64,000 bases of DNA. Source: Wuchereria bancrofti (Eukaryota > Nematoda > Chromadorea > Rhabditida > Onchocercidae). A program made the position numbers and the translations under genes. Location of the stretch: the NCBI GenBank assembly GCA_005281725.1, contig SSBO01000012.1:13384479-13448478 (forward strand). The letters run 5' to 3'. This document shows, piece by piece, positions 39,301 through 51,378 of this stretch; within the stretch, counting starts at the first letter, position 1, and the number at the start of each line of letters is the position of its first letter. The notes under the pieces are model-generated. The model was not told the DNA's origin, ran no database searches, and saw only the letters and a program-made list of their open reading frames with translations.

Positions 39301-40413
39301 CATGTATTTTCTAAATTTATACTTTTCTGATTTTCTGATATTGCTTTTTCAACTATTTTTGTTAAATTTTCACCTGTAAATTTTCTCTAAAATATTATTC
39401 AAAACGATATAACAGGCAATTTTAATCAATTTAAATTAAATCATCAAAATTTTCATCAACAATGAACTAAATTTACATACATATTTTATGTTTCGTATAT
39501 TTTATAGCAGATTGCACTGGAATAAATATACAAAAATTTTGTTCAAAAAAAATTAGAACTTAAATTTATAAGCTGAAAGTTAGATTTATAAATTTAGCAA
39601 TGAGAGAAAATTTTTTGAGATATTTCTTTTGCTTTAATTTGTCTTTCTTTTGTATTCTAAAAACTCAAAATTATCGCTGGATTGATGTAATTAACCAACT
39701 TATCATTCATTTCATTATAATCTATTCTGCATTAAATTTTAACAATGTAACTCTTTTCATTTTTAAAGCTTTTTTCAACCATATTTATGTATTTCTTGAC
39801 TTTTAGACTCTTCCATTGTAACATATATACTTTTTCTTCTTTTACTATTTTTAAGGAATGAAATGACAGAAAAGAAAAAATGAAATGTAGAAAAAATTTA
39901 TTAATATGTTTAGCAGAATTTATCTCAAAACTATCGGTCAACTAATTGACCGTTTTCTCTTTTGTTTTATTTCTTCATTTTTTAAGTGCTCAAAAAACAA
40001 ATTTGTAAATCAAAATGTTTTCTATGTTATATTCGAAATTAATAAGATAGGATGGAAAATAAGGAAGTAAAATTAGAATTTGCAAAAAAAAAAACTTAAA
40101 GATTGCGTTTTTTTATTTTTGCAAATTTTTTTTCAATTTTTTTCAATTTAAGCAATTGTTCAGCCAAATTCACCAAAACTATAAAATGATTATTTTTTTC
40201 TCCTCCGAAAATTTTGATAAGCGCTTTTAATTTATTGTTATTTATTATTTATTCATTTTATCTATTAATTCATCACCAATTATCAATTAATTTGAAACAT
40301 AAATATATAAAATTTGAATTTATGGATCAAATATATAATTAAGAGAGATTTTCTTGATCAATTGCATGAATCACTGTGTTCACATGCGACAATTTGTTTA
40401 GAAATTGAGTGAA

Positions 40414-40545
40414 AATGTAATATAATATAATATAATATAATATGTGATATGTGATATGATGTGACATGATATGGTATGATATGCATGGTATATTATATGA
40501 TGTATGGTATGATGGTGTGATATACGATGTGATGGACACGGTATT
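40414..40545. repeat. degenerate TATAA / GATATG repeat
   Basis: Five to six clean (AATAT)n units grade into a degenerate GTGATATG/GGTATGAT series over about 130 bp. It generates artificial His/Ile/Tyr-rich frames. Confidence 0.85.
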
Positions 40546-40952
40546 ATATTATATATATAAGGAAAAAATCTATATTCATTAATCCATATGTTGAAAAGTG
40601 AGAAGAAGAGAAAGAAAGAGAGAGAAGGAGAAGGAAAAGGGAAAACGAAAGTTATACCTTTCAAGGTGTTAAATTGGATTTAAATCAATTAATCTTCATT
40701 AGTTGATAAAATAAAATGATTACCTTAGCATTAGCATGTATGATACAATCTTTTACTTAAAACTGTGTTCTGCTTACCTCTACTTAATAAAACGTAAACA
40801 GATGCTTCGGAAACGGAATGGATTAAGAACTTTTAAGATTTAAAATCAGTTTGATCCACTTGTTTCATGATTATAATTAATTCGAAACTAACTTTTTTCA
40901 ATTTGATTATGAATTTCGCAACAATAATGCCTGTAACATATAAAAATATATT

Positions 40953-43900
40953 TAAAAAATATTTTTTTAATTAAAAACAAGTTAAATTTTTTTTTAATGA
41001 GAACAATAAAACTAGCAAAAAACTTTGTTATTTATTTGTAAAGATTAAAATAGTTTCAACAAATGCTCTGACCTAAAAATAATTTAAAATATGAACGCTA
41101 TATCAAAAATAATGATGATAGAGATGATGTATTTAAATATGCTGTAATCTGGCAAATATTTCCAAATGTCAAACAATTGAGACATCAGAATTCAAAATAA
41201 TCATTTTCTGAATTTGAATCGAAAAAAATTATTACATAAATACATTATTAAGTATTCTAGTAACAAGTTTCCAATTTATACAGAAAACTTTAATTACATA
41301 AATAATCAGAACAAAAAGTAAAACAGTCGCTTATTACTTAATTTTATGTTAACTGAAAAAATTTGGTTAAAATCTTTAAAATAGAAAAAAAAATTGACTA
41401 ACTGAAAGCAAATGCACTTTGTTAAAAAAAAAAATTATTTCAGATTTAGCAATAACTTCTTTTTTCTTTCAACCTGTTTTTCTTTTCTATTATTTTATGA
41501 AATTTTGCTGATAAAAAAAAATTAAAATTTGTTGATGATTGACAAAGAAAAAGGAAATTACTTTTCAATCTAGAACTTTGAAACTTTTATATTATTAATT
41601 TATCAATCATTATTTCAACTCTGTTTATTTTGTAAGGATTTAACAATAAAAAATATATACCTAAAATTCTTTAAGAAAAAAGTAAGAAATTCATTTTTCT
41701 TAATACATAAAAATTTCAATTTTTCCTTTTCCTCATTTATTTTGCTTTAAAAAAAATTAAGCAAAAAAAAGAAAAAAAAGAGATGAAAGAAAAGAAAATC
41801 CTAATAAAGAGAAAGCGAGAATGAAAAATGTATCATTACATACGGTTGAGAAGCAGTAAACAAAAATTTTTGAAACTTTTACTTCGTCTTCTAATGCTTT
41901 TAGGATTTTAAATAGTTTTTGCCGACTTTTTTCAGTTTCAATTCACTATTGCCTTCTCCCTTCTTCGTTCCGTCCTTTCGCATAATTAGATTCCATTATA
42001 TTTCTTAAAAAATTTTTTTTCTTTCTTTGCTTCTCTCCCTTTTGCTCTTTCACTCTCAAAAAATTTTTTTTTAATTTCATTAAATTTATATTACATTGAA
42101 ATTATATTTCATTTGCATTATATTGAATTTATCTTGCAAATCTTGTTTACATCATATTTTTCTTTTGCTTAATCTATATTTTATTCCTCTATTTTACTGT
42201 AAAGAATAAATTAGGAAATAAAAAAATTTTGCAGAAGAATTGTGCAGAATTTCGAAACTTTCATAAGCATAAAATGAAGTGAGTTAAAAAGTTCAAGAGC
42301 AATTAAATTTGTTGCATCAGTGCTAAATTTTTTTCATGTTTGCAATCATTTTTTTTTAAGTAAAAATTGTGATTAACAATTGTTTTGGATTGCTTAGCCT
42401 TCATTTTGAAATTGAAGAATATCAATTAGAATGACATCATAAATTGAATTCAATGAACACATTCAAAATTTACCGTAAACAAGGTTTGGTATTAGAATGT
42501 CAAAACTTTAGCTAAAAGTACGAACTAATTAACTCAATTCAAAACGAGGACAGCACGAAGTTTTTTATTTCTCTTTTTTCAAATTGAATTAATTAAAAAG
42601 CNTAAAAAATATTTTTTTAATTAAAAACAAGTTAAATTTTTTTTTAATGAGAACAATAAAACTAGCAAAAAACTTTGTTATTTATTTGTAAAGATTAAAA
42701 TAGTTTCAACAAATGCTCTGACCTAAAAATAATTTAAAATATGAACGCTATATCAAAAATAATGATGATAGAGATGATGTATTTAAATATGCTGTAATCT
42801 GGCAAATATTTCCAAATGTCAAACAATTGAGACATCAGAATTCAAAATAATCATTTTCTGAATTTGAATCGAAAAAAATTATTACATAAATACATTATTA
42901 AGTATTCTAGTAACAAGTTTCCAATTTATACAGAAAACTTTAATTACATAAATAATCAGAACAAAAAGTAAAACAGTCGCTTATTACTTAATTTTATGTT
43001 AACTGAAAAAATTTGGTTAAAATCTTTAAAATAGAAAAAAAAATTGACTAACTGAAAGCAAATGCACTTTGTTAAAAAAAAAAATTATTTCAGATTTAGC
43101 AATAACTTCTTTTTTCTTTCAACCTGTTTTTCTTTTCTATTATTTTATGAAATTTTGCTGATAAAAAAAAATTAAAATTTGTTGATGATTGACAAAGAAA
43201 AAGGAAATTACTTTTCAATCTAGAACTTTGAAACTTTTATATTATTAATTTATCAATCATTATTTCAACTCTGTTTATTTTGTAAGGATTTAACAATAAA
43301 AAATATATACCTAAAATTCTTTAAGAAAAAAGTAAGAAATTCATTTTTCTTAATACATAAAAATTTCAATTTTTCCTTTTCCTCATTTATTTTGCTTTAA
43401 AAAAAATTAAGCAAAAAAAAGAAAAAAAAGAGATGAAAGAAAAGAAAATCCTAATAAAGAGAAAGCGAGAATGAAAAATGTATCATTACATACGGTTGAG
43501 AAGCAGTAAACAAAAATTTTTGAAACTTTTACTTCGTCTTCTAATGCTTTTAGGATTTTAAATAGTTTTTGCCGACTTTTTTCAGTTTCAATTCACTATT
43601 GCCTTCTCCCTTCTTCGTTCCGTCCTTTCGCATAATTAGATTCCATTATATTTCTTAAAAAATTTTTTTTCTTTCTTTGCTTCTCTCCCTTTTGCTCTTT
43701 CACTCTCAAAAAATTTTTTTTTAATTTCATTAAATTTATATTACATTGAAATTATATTTCATTTGCATTATATTGAATTTATCTTGCAAATCTTGTTTAC
43801 ATCATATTTTTCTTTTGCTTAATCTATATTTTATTCCTCTATTTTACTGTAAAGAATAAATTAGGAAATAAAAAAATTTTGCAGAAGAATTGTGCAGAAT

Positions 43901-44251
43901 TTCGAAACTTTCATAAGCATAAAATGAAGTGAGTTAAAAAGTTCAAGAGCAATTAAATTTGTTGCATCAGTGCTAAATTTTTTTCATGTTTGCAATCATT
44001 TTTTTTTAAGTAAAAATTGTGATTAACAATTGTTTTGGATTGCTTAGCCTTCATTTTGAAATTGAAGAATATCAATTAGAATGACATCATAAATTGAATT
44101 CAATGAACACATTCAAAATTTACCGTAAACAAGGTTTGGTATTAGAATGTCAAAACTTTAGCTAAAAGTACGAACTAATTAACTCAATTCAAAACGAGGA
44201 CAGCACGAAGTTTTTTATTTCTCTTTTTTCAAATTGAATTAATTAAAAAGC
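40953..44251. repeat. 1,649-bp direct duplication around one N
   Basis: Bases 40953-42601 reappear at 42603-44251 with a single N at 42602, and no difference was seen in the lines compared. The outer flanks differ (..ATATATT before and TTCTATTC after). This is the signature of an unmerged contig overlap rather than a segmental duplication. Confidence 0.92.
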
Positions 44252-46527
44252 TTCTATTCATTATTAAATTTACATCATATCGTATGAATCGTACAATTAA
44301 TTTCTCCTATTTTTTTTTTTTTTAAAAAGTTTTAATCAACATTAATAATTCTGCTTCTTTTAAGGGATTTTAGTTCAAGAAATACCATTAAAGTTAAAAT
44401 TTTTCAAATTGTAGTAATCTTATGTTATATGTTAATCAGTAACATAAATCTGTAGTATTTCTGGAAAATAAGGAAAAAAAAAACCATTAGCACTTAGACC
44501 GGCACCATTGTAACTAACTTAATCAACCGTAGCGTTATAGTTGTGAATTTATAAGAAATTCTAATAATATTCAACAGGCGTGAAAACATTGAAAAAACTG
44601 TCAACAGACAAAAAAAAATTAGAAAAATGTAAATGAATGAAAATTTTAAAATTAACAAATTTCTTCCTTTTTTCAAACGAAATTAACTCATTTAATAGTA
44701 ATATTTCTTTTTTGTTTTTGCTTTTAAAACCAAATAAGATGAAAAGTCAATGGTATATTTTTGATTACTTACTGAAATCAAATAAATTACAACATAATTT
44801 TATTTAATAATTTACATATTTGCAAAAATTTCCATTCATATTCGATGTACAATTTTATCAATTCAAAATATTTTCAAGTTATTAAAAATGCTACAATTAA
44901 TATACAATTTACATACAGTATACATACAGTAATGCTATAATTTACATGCAGTATATGATTATTTCATACGAAATATAATTAACACATGAAATTTTTACTA
45001 TAAGTAAGCTTTTGTGATTTGAATCCTGTTATCAAATTTGAAATTGCAAATTTCAAATAAATAATTTAATAATTTAGAGGATCAACTTATCGCACAGTGT
45101 GAGTAATATCTCAGATTTACACATTACGATTTTTTTTTAATATCCTTTGTAGTTATTGAAATTGTTTTATAAATTTGTTTCAAAAGAAATGTGATTGTTA
45201 AAATGTTGATAACAGTTGATAATATGGTCATCATACGGTCACTTTTTATCTATCCGTTCATTAACTGCACTACTGTAAAAATAGTAACTACGGCATCGTT
45301 ACAATATAATACCCTAGAATATTATTTGTACAAAATAAAGTGATAAGTGATAAATGATTATTAACTAGCATCAATTAATTAGCATTATTGGAATGACACT
45401 TTCTTGTATTGGCTTAAAAATTATTAAATCATTTCTTTTTTGCCTTTTTACAACAGTTCTGTACAACTAGAAACTTGGATAGATTTAATAAGATATTATT
45501 CATTGAAAATATGAACTAAAAAAAACGTTGAATCGATATGTTTAAAATTAAGTTTAGCTTGATAAGAAGTAAACTTCTGATTTTTTTTTAAATTTCATAC
45601 ATTAGATTTTTTTAATTAAACAAAAAATGAATTGCAACAAACTAGAATTATTGTAAGAGTACTTTTTGTGCTATTTAAAAAATTTTTTGCATGAAATGAA
45701 ATTAAGAATATATTTTGTGCTAAAAGCATGCATTATGCCGAAAAAAATACATACAGTATCAACATTCATATGCATAAAAAATAGATTTAAATATTGTTTG
45801 AAATTCAAAATAAATTTTAAAATTAAAAGATAAATTAAAAAGGGTGTTCATATCTAAATTTTTAATGAGATAACTACTATATTTAGTTATTCTTTGAGTT
45901 ATTTGAAGTCGTAAAATTTGCTAAATCCTTAGTGGATCATTTATTTTAATAAATTTTGCACTAAAATTTCGATAATTTATGATATCATTAACTATTCCGT
46001 TTTTTTTGTGCGTCATTTTTCTCGCATTTTTTTCTCTTATTTATACAATTCAAATAGCGAAATAATTCATGCATTATAATAACTTAAGCTATTTCCTTTT
46101 TCGTTTTCTAAAAAAAAATGGAATAAAAAAGAATTTTTTTTCTGAAGGTTTTTTTTTATCACTTCAAGATGTTTACAAACTTCTAACAAATAGAAGTAAT
46201 AAGGGATAAAAGATACATATTAATGTGAAAATTGCTTTGCTTCATTTTTCTTCCCTTAAAATGTTTAATCTAATGGAATAAAAAAAAAAGGATTTATCAC
46301 TAAAAAAATTGATTTCCACCATAATAATGAAAAGAAAAGAAAACTGTTTTTATCATATATCATTTTATTATAAATGATATGAAGAAAAAATCCTTTAAAA
46401 AAAACCCCTAAAATAACAAATAACAATCGAAAAATGAAATTCAATTTAATTAATCGAAAATAAAAGAAGAAATATTTTCTTTTTTTTCGAATAATTGATC
46501 ATTGTTGTATTACAAAATTCAATAATT

Positions 46528-49275
46528 TCATATAGTTTTAGCATGTTGTAATTGTTTAAGACAAATTGCAATTGTTCGTGCATTCAATTCCGTTTCCTCA
46601 AACGGTTCTGCATTTTCCACAACCGGTAACATAGCTGAAGGATAGAGTATTCTCGGATCATCGGATACCTCTGGTGGTTTTGGTGCGACATCTTCCAATG
46701 AAACAATTCTTTTCTGAACTTCGCTGAAAAAAAAATTTTTTTTTTTGCAAAATATATGTAAGTAATAATAAGAAATCAATATGATAATCAAATATTCCGC
46801 ACTAAAAATGGTTTATGGAAAATAATTGGAAATCAAATAATTAAAAATATGTCAAAAATGCAAACGTTTTCTTGCAACAAAAGAATGTAATAATTATGCA
46901 TAATGTTGAGCAAATATGTGCTATGAATGGTGAGAAACGTAAAATTTCACGTCCAATAGCTCCATCAACAAGTTCTGTTAGAAGCATGAAATTAATATGA
47001 TTGAACTAATTAATAAATAATCGAATTAATAAAAATTGCACTAACAAATTTTTTTGCAGGTATAAATTTAAAGAAATGGATAAATTGTCATATTATGAAA
47101 TTAATACTATTTAAACATTTTTTTGAACAAATAGACTTATATATCATTTCCAAAATAATGTAATCAAATTTTAAAGTCATTTAAATAAAAGAATTATCTA
47201 ATCAAACTGTATGTTAAATGAAGAAAAGTGAAATATTTCAATTACCTATTTCCTTTATTTTTGTTTTTTTTTTTTATTAATTATTTATTTCTTTATTTCT
47301 TTTTGAAGAATTCGTAAACACAATGCTAAAATTTTTCTGCATTGTTTTTCTTTTTTACTGTTTCTTACTAAGTTTTTTCACGTGTTGCTTATAGTAATTA
47401 CATAAAAATTTTCACGTTTGCTTAAATTAAGCATTTGCATATTTATTTATTTATGTTTATATATGTATATGTATATGTGACTTTTTTTCTGTTATTTCTT
47501 TTTTTTACTTTTGATCGAAAATTTTACAAAATTCCACTTGTTATCATCAAAACAAAAATTAAAATAATATTAGAATATTTGTTATTCTAATGAATAATTA
47601 CCAGTACAGAATTCTCCTGTATACTGTAATACACAATTACATTTCAAATATTTTAAAAGTGGCGCATTTGGAAAAGCATCAATAATGCAACCACCGTAAA
47701 GGCATGGATTCATGGCATTATGATATGACGTCAAATCACTTTTTTCATCACAGTCTTGCACATCTGAAACAAATTAATTTTGCAGAAGGATAAATAATAT
47801 TTTATAGTAAATAGTACTGTTTTAAGATTACAGTACATTAGAAAATTAAAATTTTCAAATTGTAATTTGGGAATTGAAAATGTATATAAGAATTTTATTC
47901 GCATATTCCTTGCGAATTTATTCAATAAACCAACTGTCAAATTTTTAATTAATTTAAATATAAGCCTTTTTGAAATAGCTATTTCAGATGAATTTTAGCA
48001 AATATTACATTTTTAAATAATTACAAATTAAAATTTCTCAAATTGTCTTTTCCTATATTATATCTTGCATAGTACAATAATAATTTTATTGCATTAAACA
48101 ATAATGGTTAATTATAATTGTAAAAATTAATATGGTGTCATCTTAACATTTTATCAGTTATTAGTAGTCAATTTAGAAGTAACTGATATACATTATAATC
48201 CGTATTTTTTTTTTTTTGAATCTATTTCAGCATATCTAACTAAAACTAATTCGTTGATGCAAATAATACGTACGTGTGTTTATTTGTCTCCCATATGTCA
48301 AACTAATTTTTTGCTTATTTTTTTTAAAAGTATTCTTCATGCATGAAATATTAAACTATCAAAATTGTTCATGCATCGAATGCATCATATATCTGTTAAT
48401 AAATATTAGCTTTCTAAAAATGCTAACTGAATTGTCAACAACAAATCACATTTCAATTATTTCTTCATTTCAATTTTTGTTATAAAGAACAAAAATAAAA
48501 ATAGAAATTTTCAGAATGAAAAATTTTTGATCAATAAAATCAAAATTCTAATTTTAATATCGATTGTAATTTTATAACACTTACAGAGATCAATTCGTGA
48601 AACCCATTCAATGTTTTGGGTCAAACCTACATGACAATCATAGATACCCTCGTTTTCTTTTTGTGCTGTATAAAGAATAAGACGGCCATCTGTTTCATTT
48701 AATGAGAATCGACTTAAAATGTAAAATAAATTTAAGTTAAAATATATATAAAAGTTATGAAAATTGTTTTAAAAAAAAAAGTTTTTCTAATAATATAGAG
48801 AAACAATTAGTCAGTGAACTATGGAACATAAAATTCTAAATCATAAATTTTTAAATAAAAAAATTTAATAAATTAGCCTTAAAAGATAGCAAATATAAAA
48901 TATAGTTATTAATTATACTTAATAAATACAAAATAAATATGAAAAATTTTGAACTTATATTATAAATACCTAAGGAAATGATTAGACGAATAAAAATATA
49001 AAACAATTTTTAAAATTAATTTTTTGTTCTTTAAGGAAGTATTATGCTTTTAAGTTACCTATTTTCATTATCAATAGGAATGCTACGGTGTTCTTGAATA
49101 TCACGAAATATCCATTTCAATTTTTTATTTCCACTATCATAATTATTGCGAGCTGAACTCCAAGCCACACAGTTAAGTATAATATGACGTCCCATTGGTA
49201 CGTAACGTATTGTTACGTTAGTTTTTACGATTGGCATCGAGATGTTCACATTTCTCACAAATATATGTTGCGGTT
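46528..49275 (-). CDS. Ig-EGF single-pass membrane protein, 5' end not found
   Basis: Phase-consistent exons in transcript order are 49275-49059, 48712-48585, 47763-47602, 46974-46866 and 46723-46528. The first two encode one Ig domain (HIILNCVAW, KLKWIF, then GRLILYTAQKENEGIYDCHV). The third encodes an EGF-like module with six cysteines: C-x15-C-x4-C-x15-C-x1-C-x8-C. The fourth gives a short stalk and a membrane segment (SPFIAHICSTLCIIITFFCC) followed by KK. The last encodes a 64-residue tail rich in Glu and Pro, ending at TGA 46530-46528. The signal peptide and any further N-terminal domains must lie upstream of 49275 and were not identified. Ig-EGF-TM order is that of neuregulin-type ligands, but an adhesion protein is equally possible. 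Confidence 0.8.
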
Positions 49276-51368
49276 CTATAATGGAAAATTAATATTAGTA
49301 CTTTTTTCTTCATTTTATTTTTAATGTAACAATAAATTTCTGATATCATACGAACTTATAATATATAAGCTAAAGGACTAGTATTAATATGATCAATATT
49401 GATAATTTTGTCTGTTGCATTTTATGCACTCTAAATCTTTAAAAAAAAATCTTTAAAAAAAAGAAATTTTTAAAAAAAAAAATACGTCGGTAATCTTTCG
49501 AAAAAAATGAGCAAGACGATGTTTTTCTTATTCGCTTGAATTTTTTTTCCATTACCTTTTAATTTTTATTTTTAGATTTTTAGATCACTCTTGACAATAA
49601 AAAATTCCTTCAAAAAGTCTTTATAATATATAAACAATCCCTTAACATATATAAAATATTATAATATTTCATAAGGAAATAATTGCATTCTGCTGAAATC
49701 CTTCGAGCATTATATTTCCAACGGCATTTAATGAATTAGAAACGAATTAGAAAAGCAAAATTTTGAAAATTTTCATCTGATACAAATATTTGCTATTTAA
49801 TAAAAAGTATAAACTATTACAATATTTTTTACCACTTTGCAATCATTAATATCTGCAAACCTTTATTTAATTAGAAATAAATTGAGAAATCATAAATTAT
49901 TTTTGATCAATAATTTTAGGCAAATATTTGCTATTGGATAATTTTTGAAAATAATATAAAGTTAATGGAATATTTTGCATTAATTATGCCGATATATTAA
50001 ATTGAAGAGTTTACTAAAAAATGTTTAAGCAGGAGAAGACGCATTATAAGTTTGCAAATAATACATAATTTTTAAAAGACTGCTTGAATTCGTAATATAA
50101 TTACCGGAAACTTTTTATCAAATACAAAATTTTGTTTTAAATTTTGCAAAAGTGTCTATTTTTTAAAAATATATTTTTGAACTACTAAAGTAAAGCAAAC
50201 CGAAAATGTTTTCATGAAACGACTGGCAAACTGTTGAAAGAATGAAAATCACCGATAATTGCAACATATTTATTCATATGACATTTAAATAAACTAAAAC
50301 TAAAAATTTTCTATTAGTTTCTTATTTATAATCTTATAAAAATGATATGAGAACATTTACATATGATAAATAAATCATATGTAAATGCATTAAAATGGAA
50401 GTTCAATGTTTGATGCTTAGAAATTAAATATGTTAACAAAAATTTTTGTTAACATATTTAATTTGACAATTTTAATAGTAGAACTAATATTTTATTATAA
50501 AATAACTTATTTCATTAATGTTTGTAATTATAATACCAAATTAATACTTTTAATGTTAAATTTTCAGTAAATATTTTAAGTTTTGTATTTAAATAAACGA
50601 ACTAATATTTTTAAATTTTTAAAACGATTGATTTTTTTTATTGAGAACTTCAAATGATTGCATTAGATAGAAGATATTATATCATTTTGTTAACAACCAT
50701 AACATTCCAATCAAATAGAAAGTTGTAATAATTAAGTATGGTCTTGTAATGATTTTCGGAATGCGGTCAATACTTCTTTTTGATTAGACTAAGGTACGTG
50801 TTTCCATAGGACTTACAGCTCTTTCAGTCGTCTCTGCCAGTTCTTAGTGGTATCCCCGAGATATCTCGTCAATTTGACTTTTTCCATTCTTAGTTATGTC
50901 ATTATGATATGTCCGAAGTCCATGGAGTATCTTATAGATAATTTTTCCCACTTGGATTATTTTAAATTAATATATTGGTAATTGATGCTACTTTGGATGT
51001 TTCGAGTTAAACAGTCGCGTATTTAGCACAAAAAGCTTCTCGTCGGTGTTCTTTTCATCTTTTAGACCAAAATATTTCTTGCGGAATCTAAAGAATGCTA
51101 ACTTCTGATTTAAATGTTGAAAATTTTTTTTCTTAATAATATGCTGAAGATCACAGTTCCCTCTTGGATGGTGGAAAGTTCACTCCATCTGCTTGTGTAT
51201 GTTAGGATTCTGCGGTGTATTATTCAGTTTGTATGTTAATGTATTGATATGTTGTATGTGTTTTTTATTTCTTCGTTAGTTTTTTTTTTTTTTTTGCTTA
51301 TTTCTCTAATTTTTTTTCTTTTTATCTTAATAGCGTTCAAATCAGTGAGGTTTCACCCAAAATTTTGC
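49276..51368. other. spacer upstream of HMG-CoA reductase
   Basis: The 5' exons of the minus-strand Ig-EGF gene are expected here or beyond, but none could be assigned. The interval holds two palindromes (50354-50464). Around 50,750-51,220 the composition becomes less AT-rich, with short open frames on the minus strand that show no coherent gene. The promoter of the reductase gene presumably overlaps this last part. Confidence 0.45.
50354..50464. repeat. two adjacent perfect palindromes
   Basis: First, a 14-bp stem with a 6-nt loop at 50354-50387 (CATTTACATATGAT / ATCATATGTAAATG). Second, a spacerless perfect 44-bp palindrome at 50421-50464, whose half-site begins AAATTAAATATGTTAACAAA. The two are 33 bp apart. 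Confidence 0.9.
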
Positions 51369-51370
51369 AG
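51361..51370 (+). promoter_or_regulatory. probable spliced-leader acceptor of HMG-CoA reductase
   Basis: AATTTTGCAG ends 8 nt before the ATG at 51379. An acceptor this close to the start, with no coding exon upstream, is typical of nematode trans-spliced mRNAs. Confidence 0.6.
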
Positions 51371-51378
51371 GGTACAGA

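Larger units (their letters stand above)
36344..46527. other. 10 kb gene-poor region
   Basis: No exon chain was supported on either strand. It contains homopolymers (including an A-run of more than 20 at about 37,900), a degenerate TATAA/GATAT repeat, and a 1.65 kb duplication across an N. Allowing for that duplication the real length is nearer 8.5 kb. Open frames here are AT-rich, low-complexity and lack splice context. Confidence 0.5.

Noticed and set aside
40339..40664. His/Ile/Tyr-rich minus-strand open frames
   Set aside because: They come from the TATAA/GATATG simple repeat.
40953..44251. A recent 1.65 kb segmental duplication
   Set aside because: The copies appear identical and meet at a single N; an unmerged assembly overlap explains this better.
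50988..51224. A 78-codon minus-strand open frame and neighbouring less AT-rich sequence
   Set aside because: It has no start codon, no matching splice partners and no recognised family. It could be a decayed transposon fragment, but the evidence is too thin.
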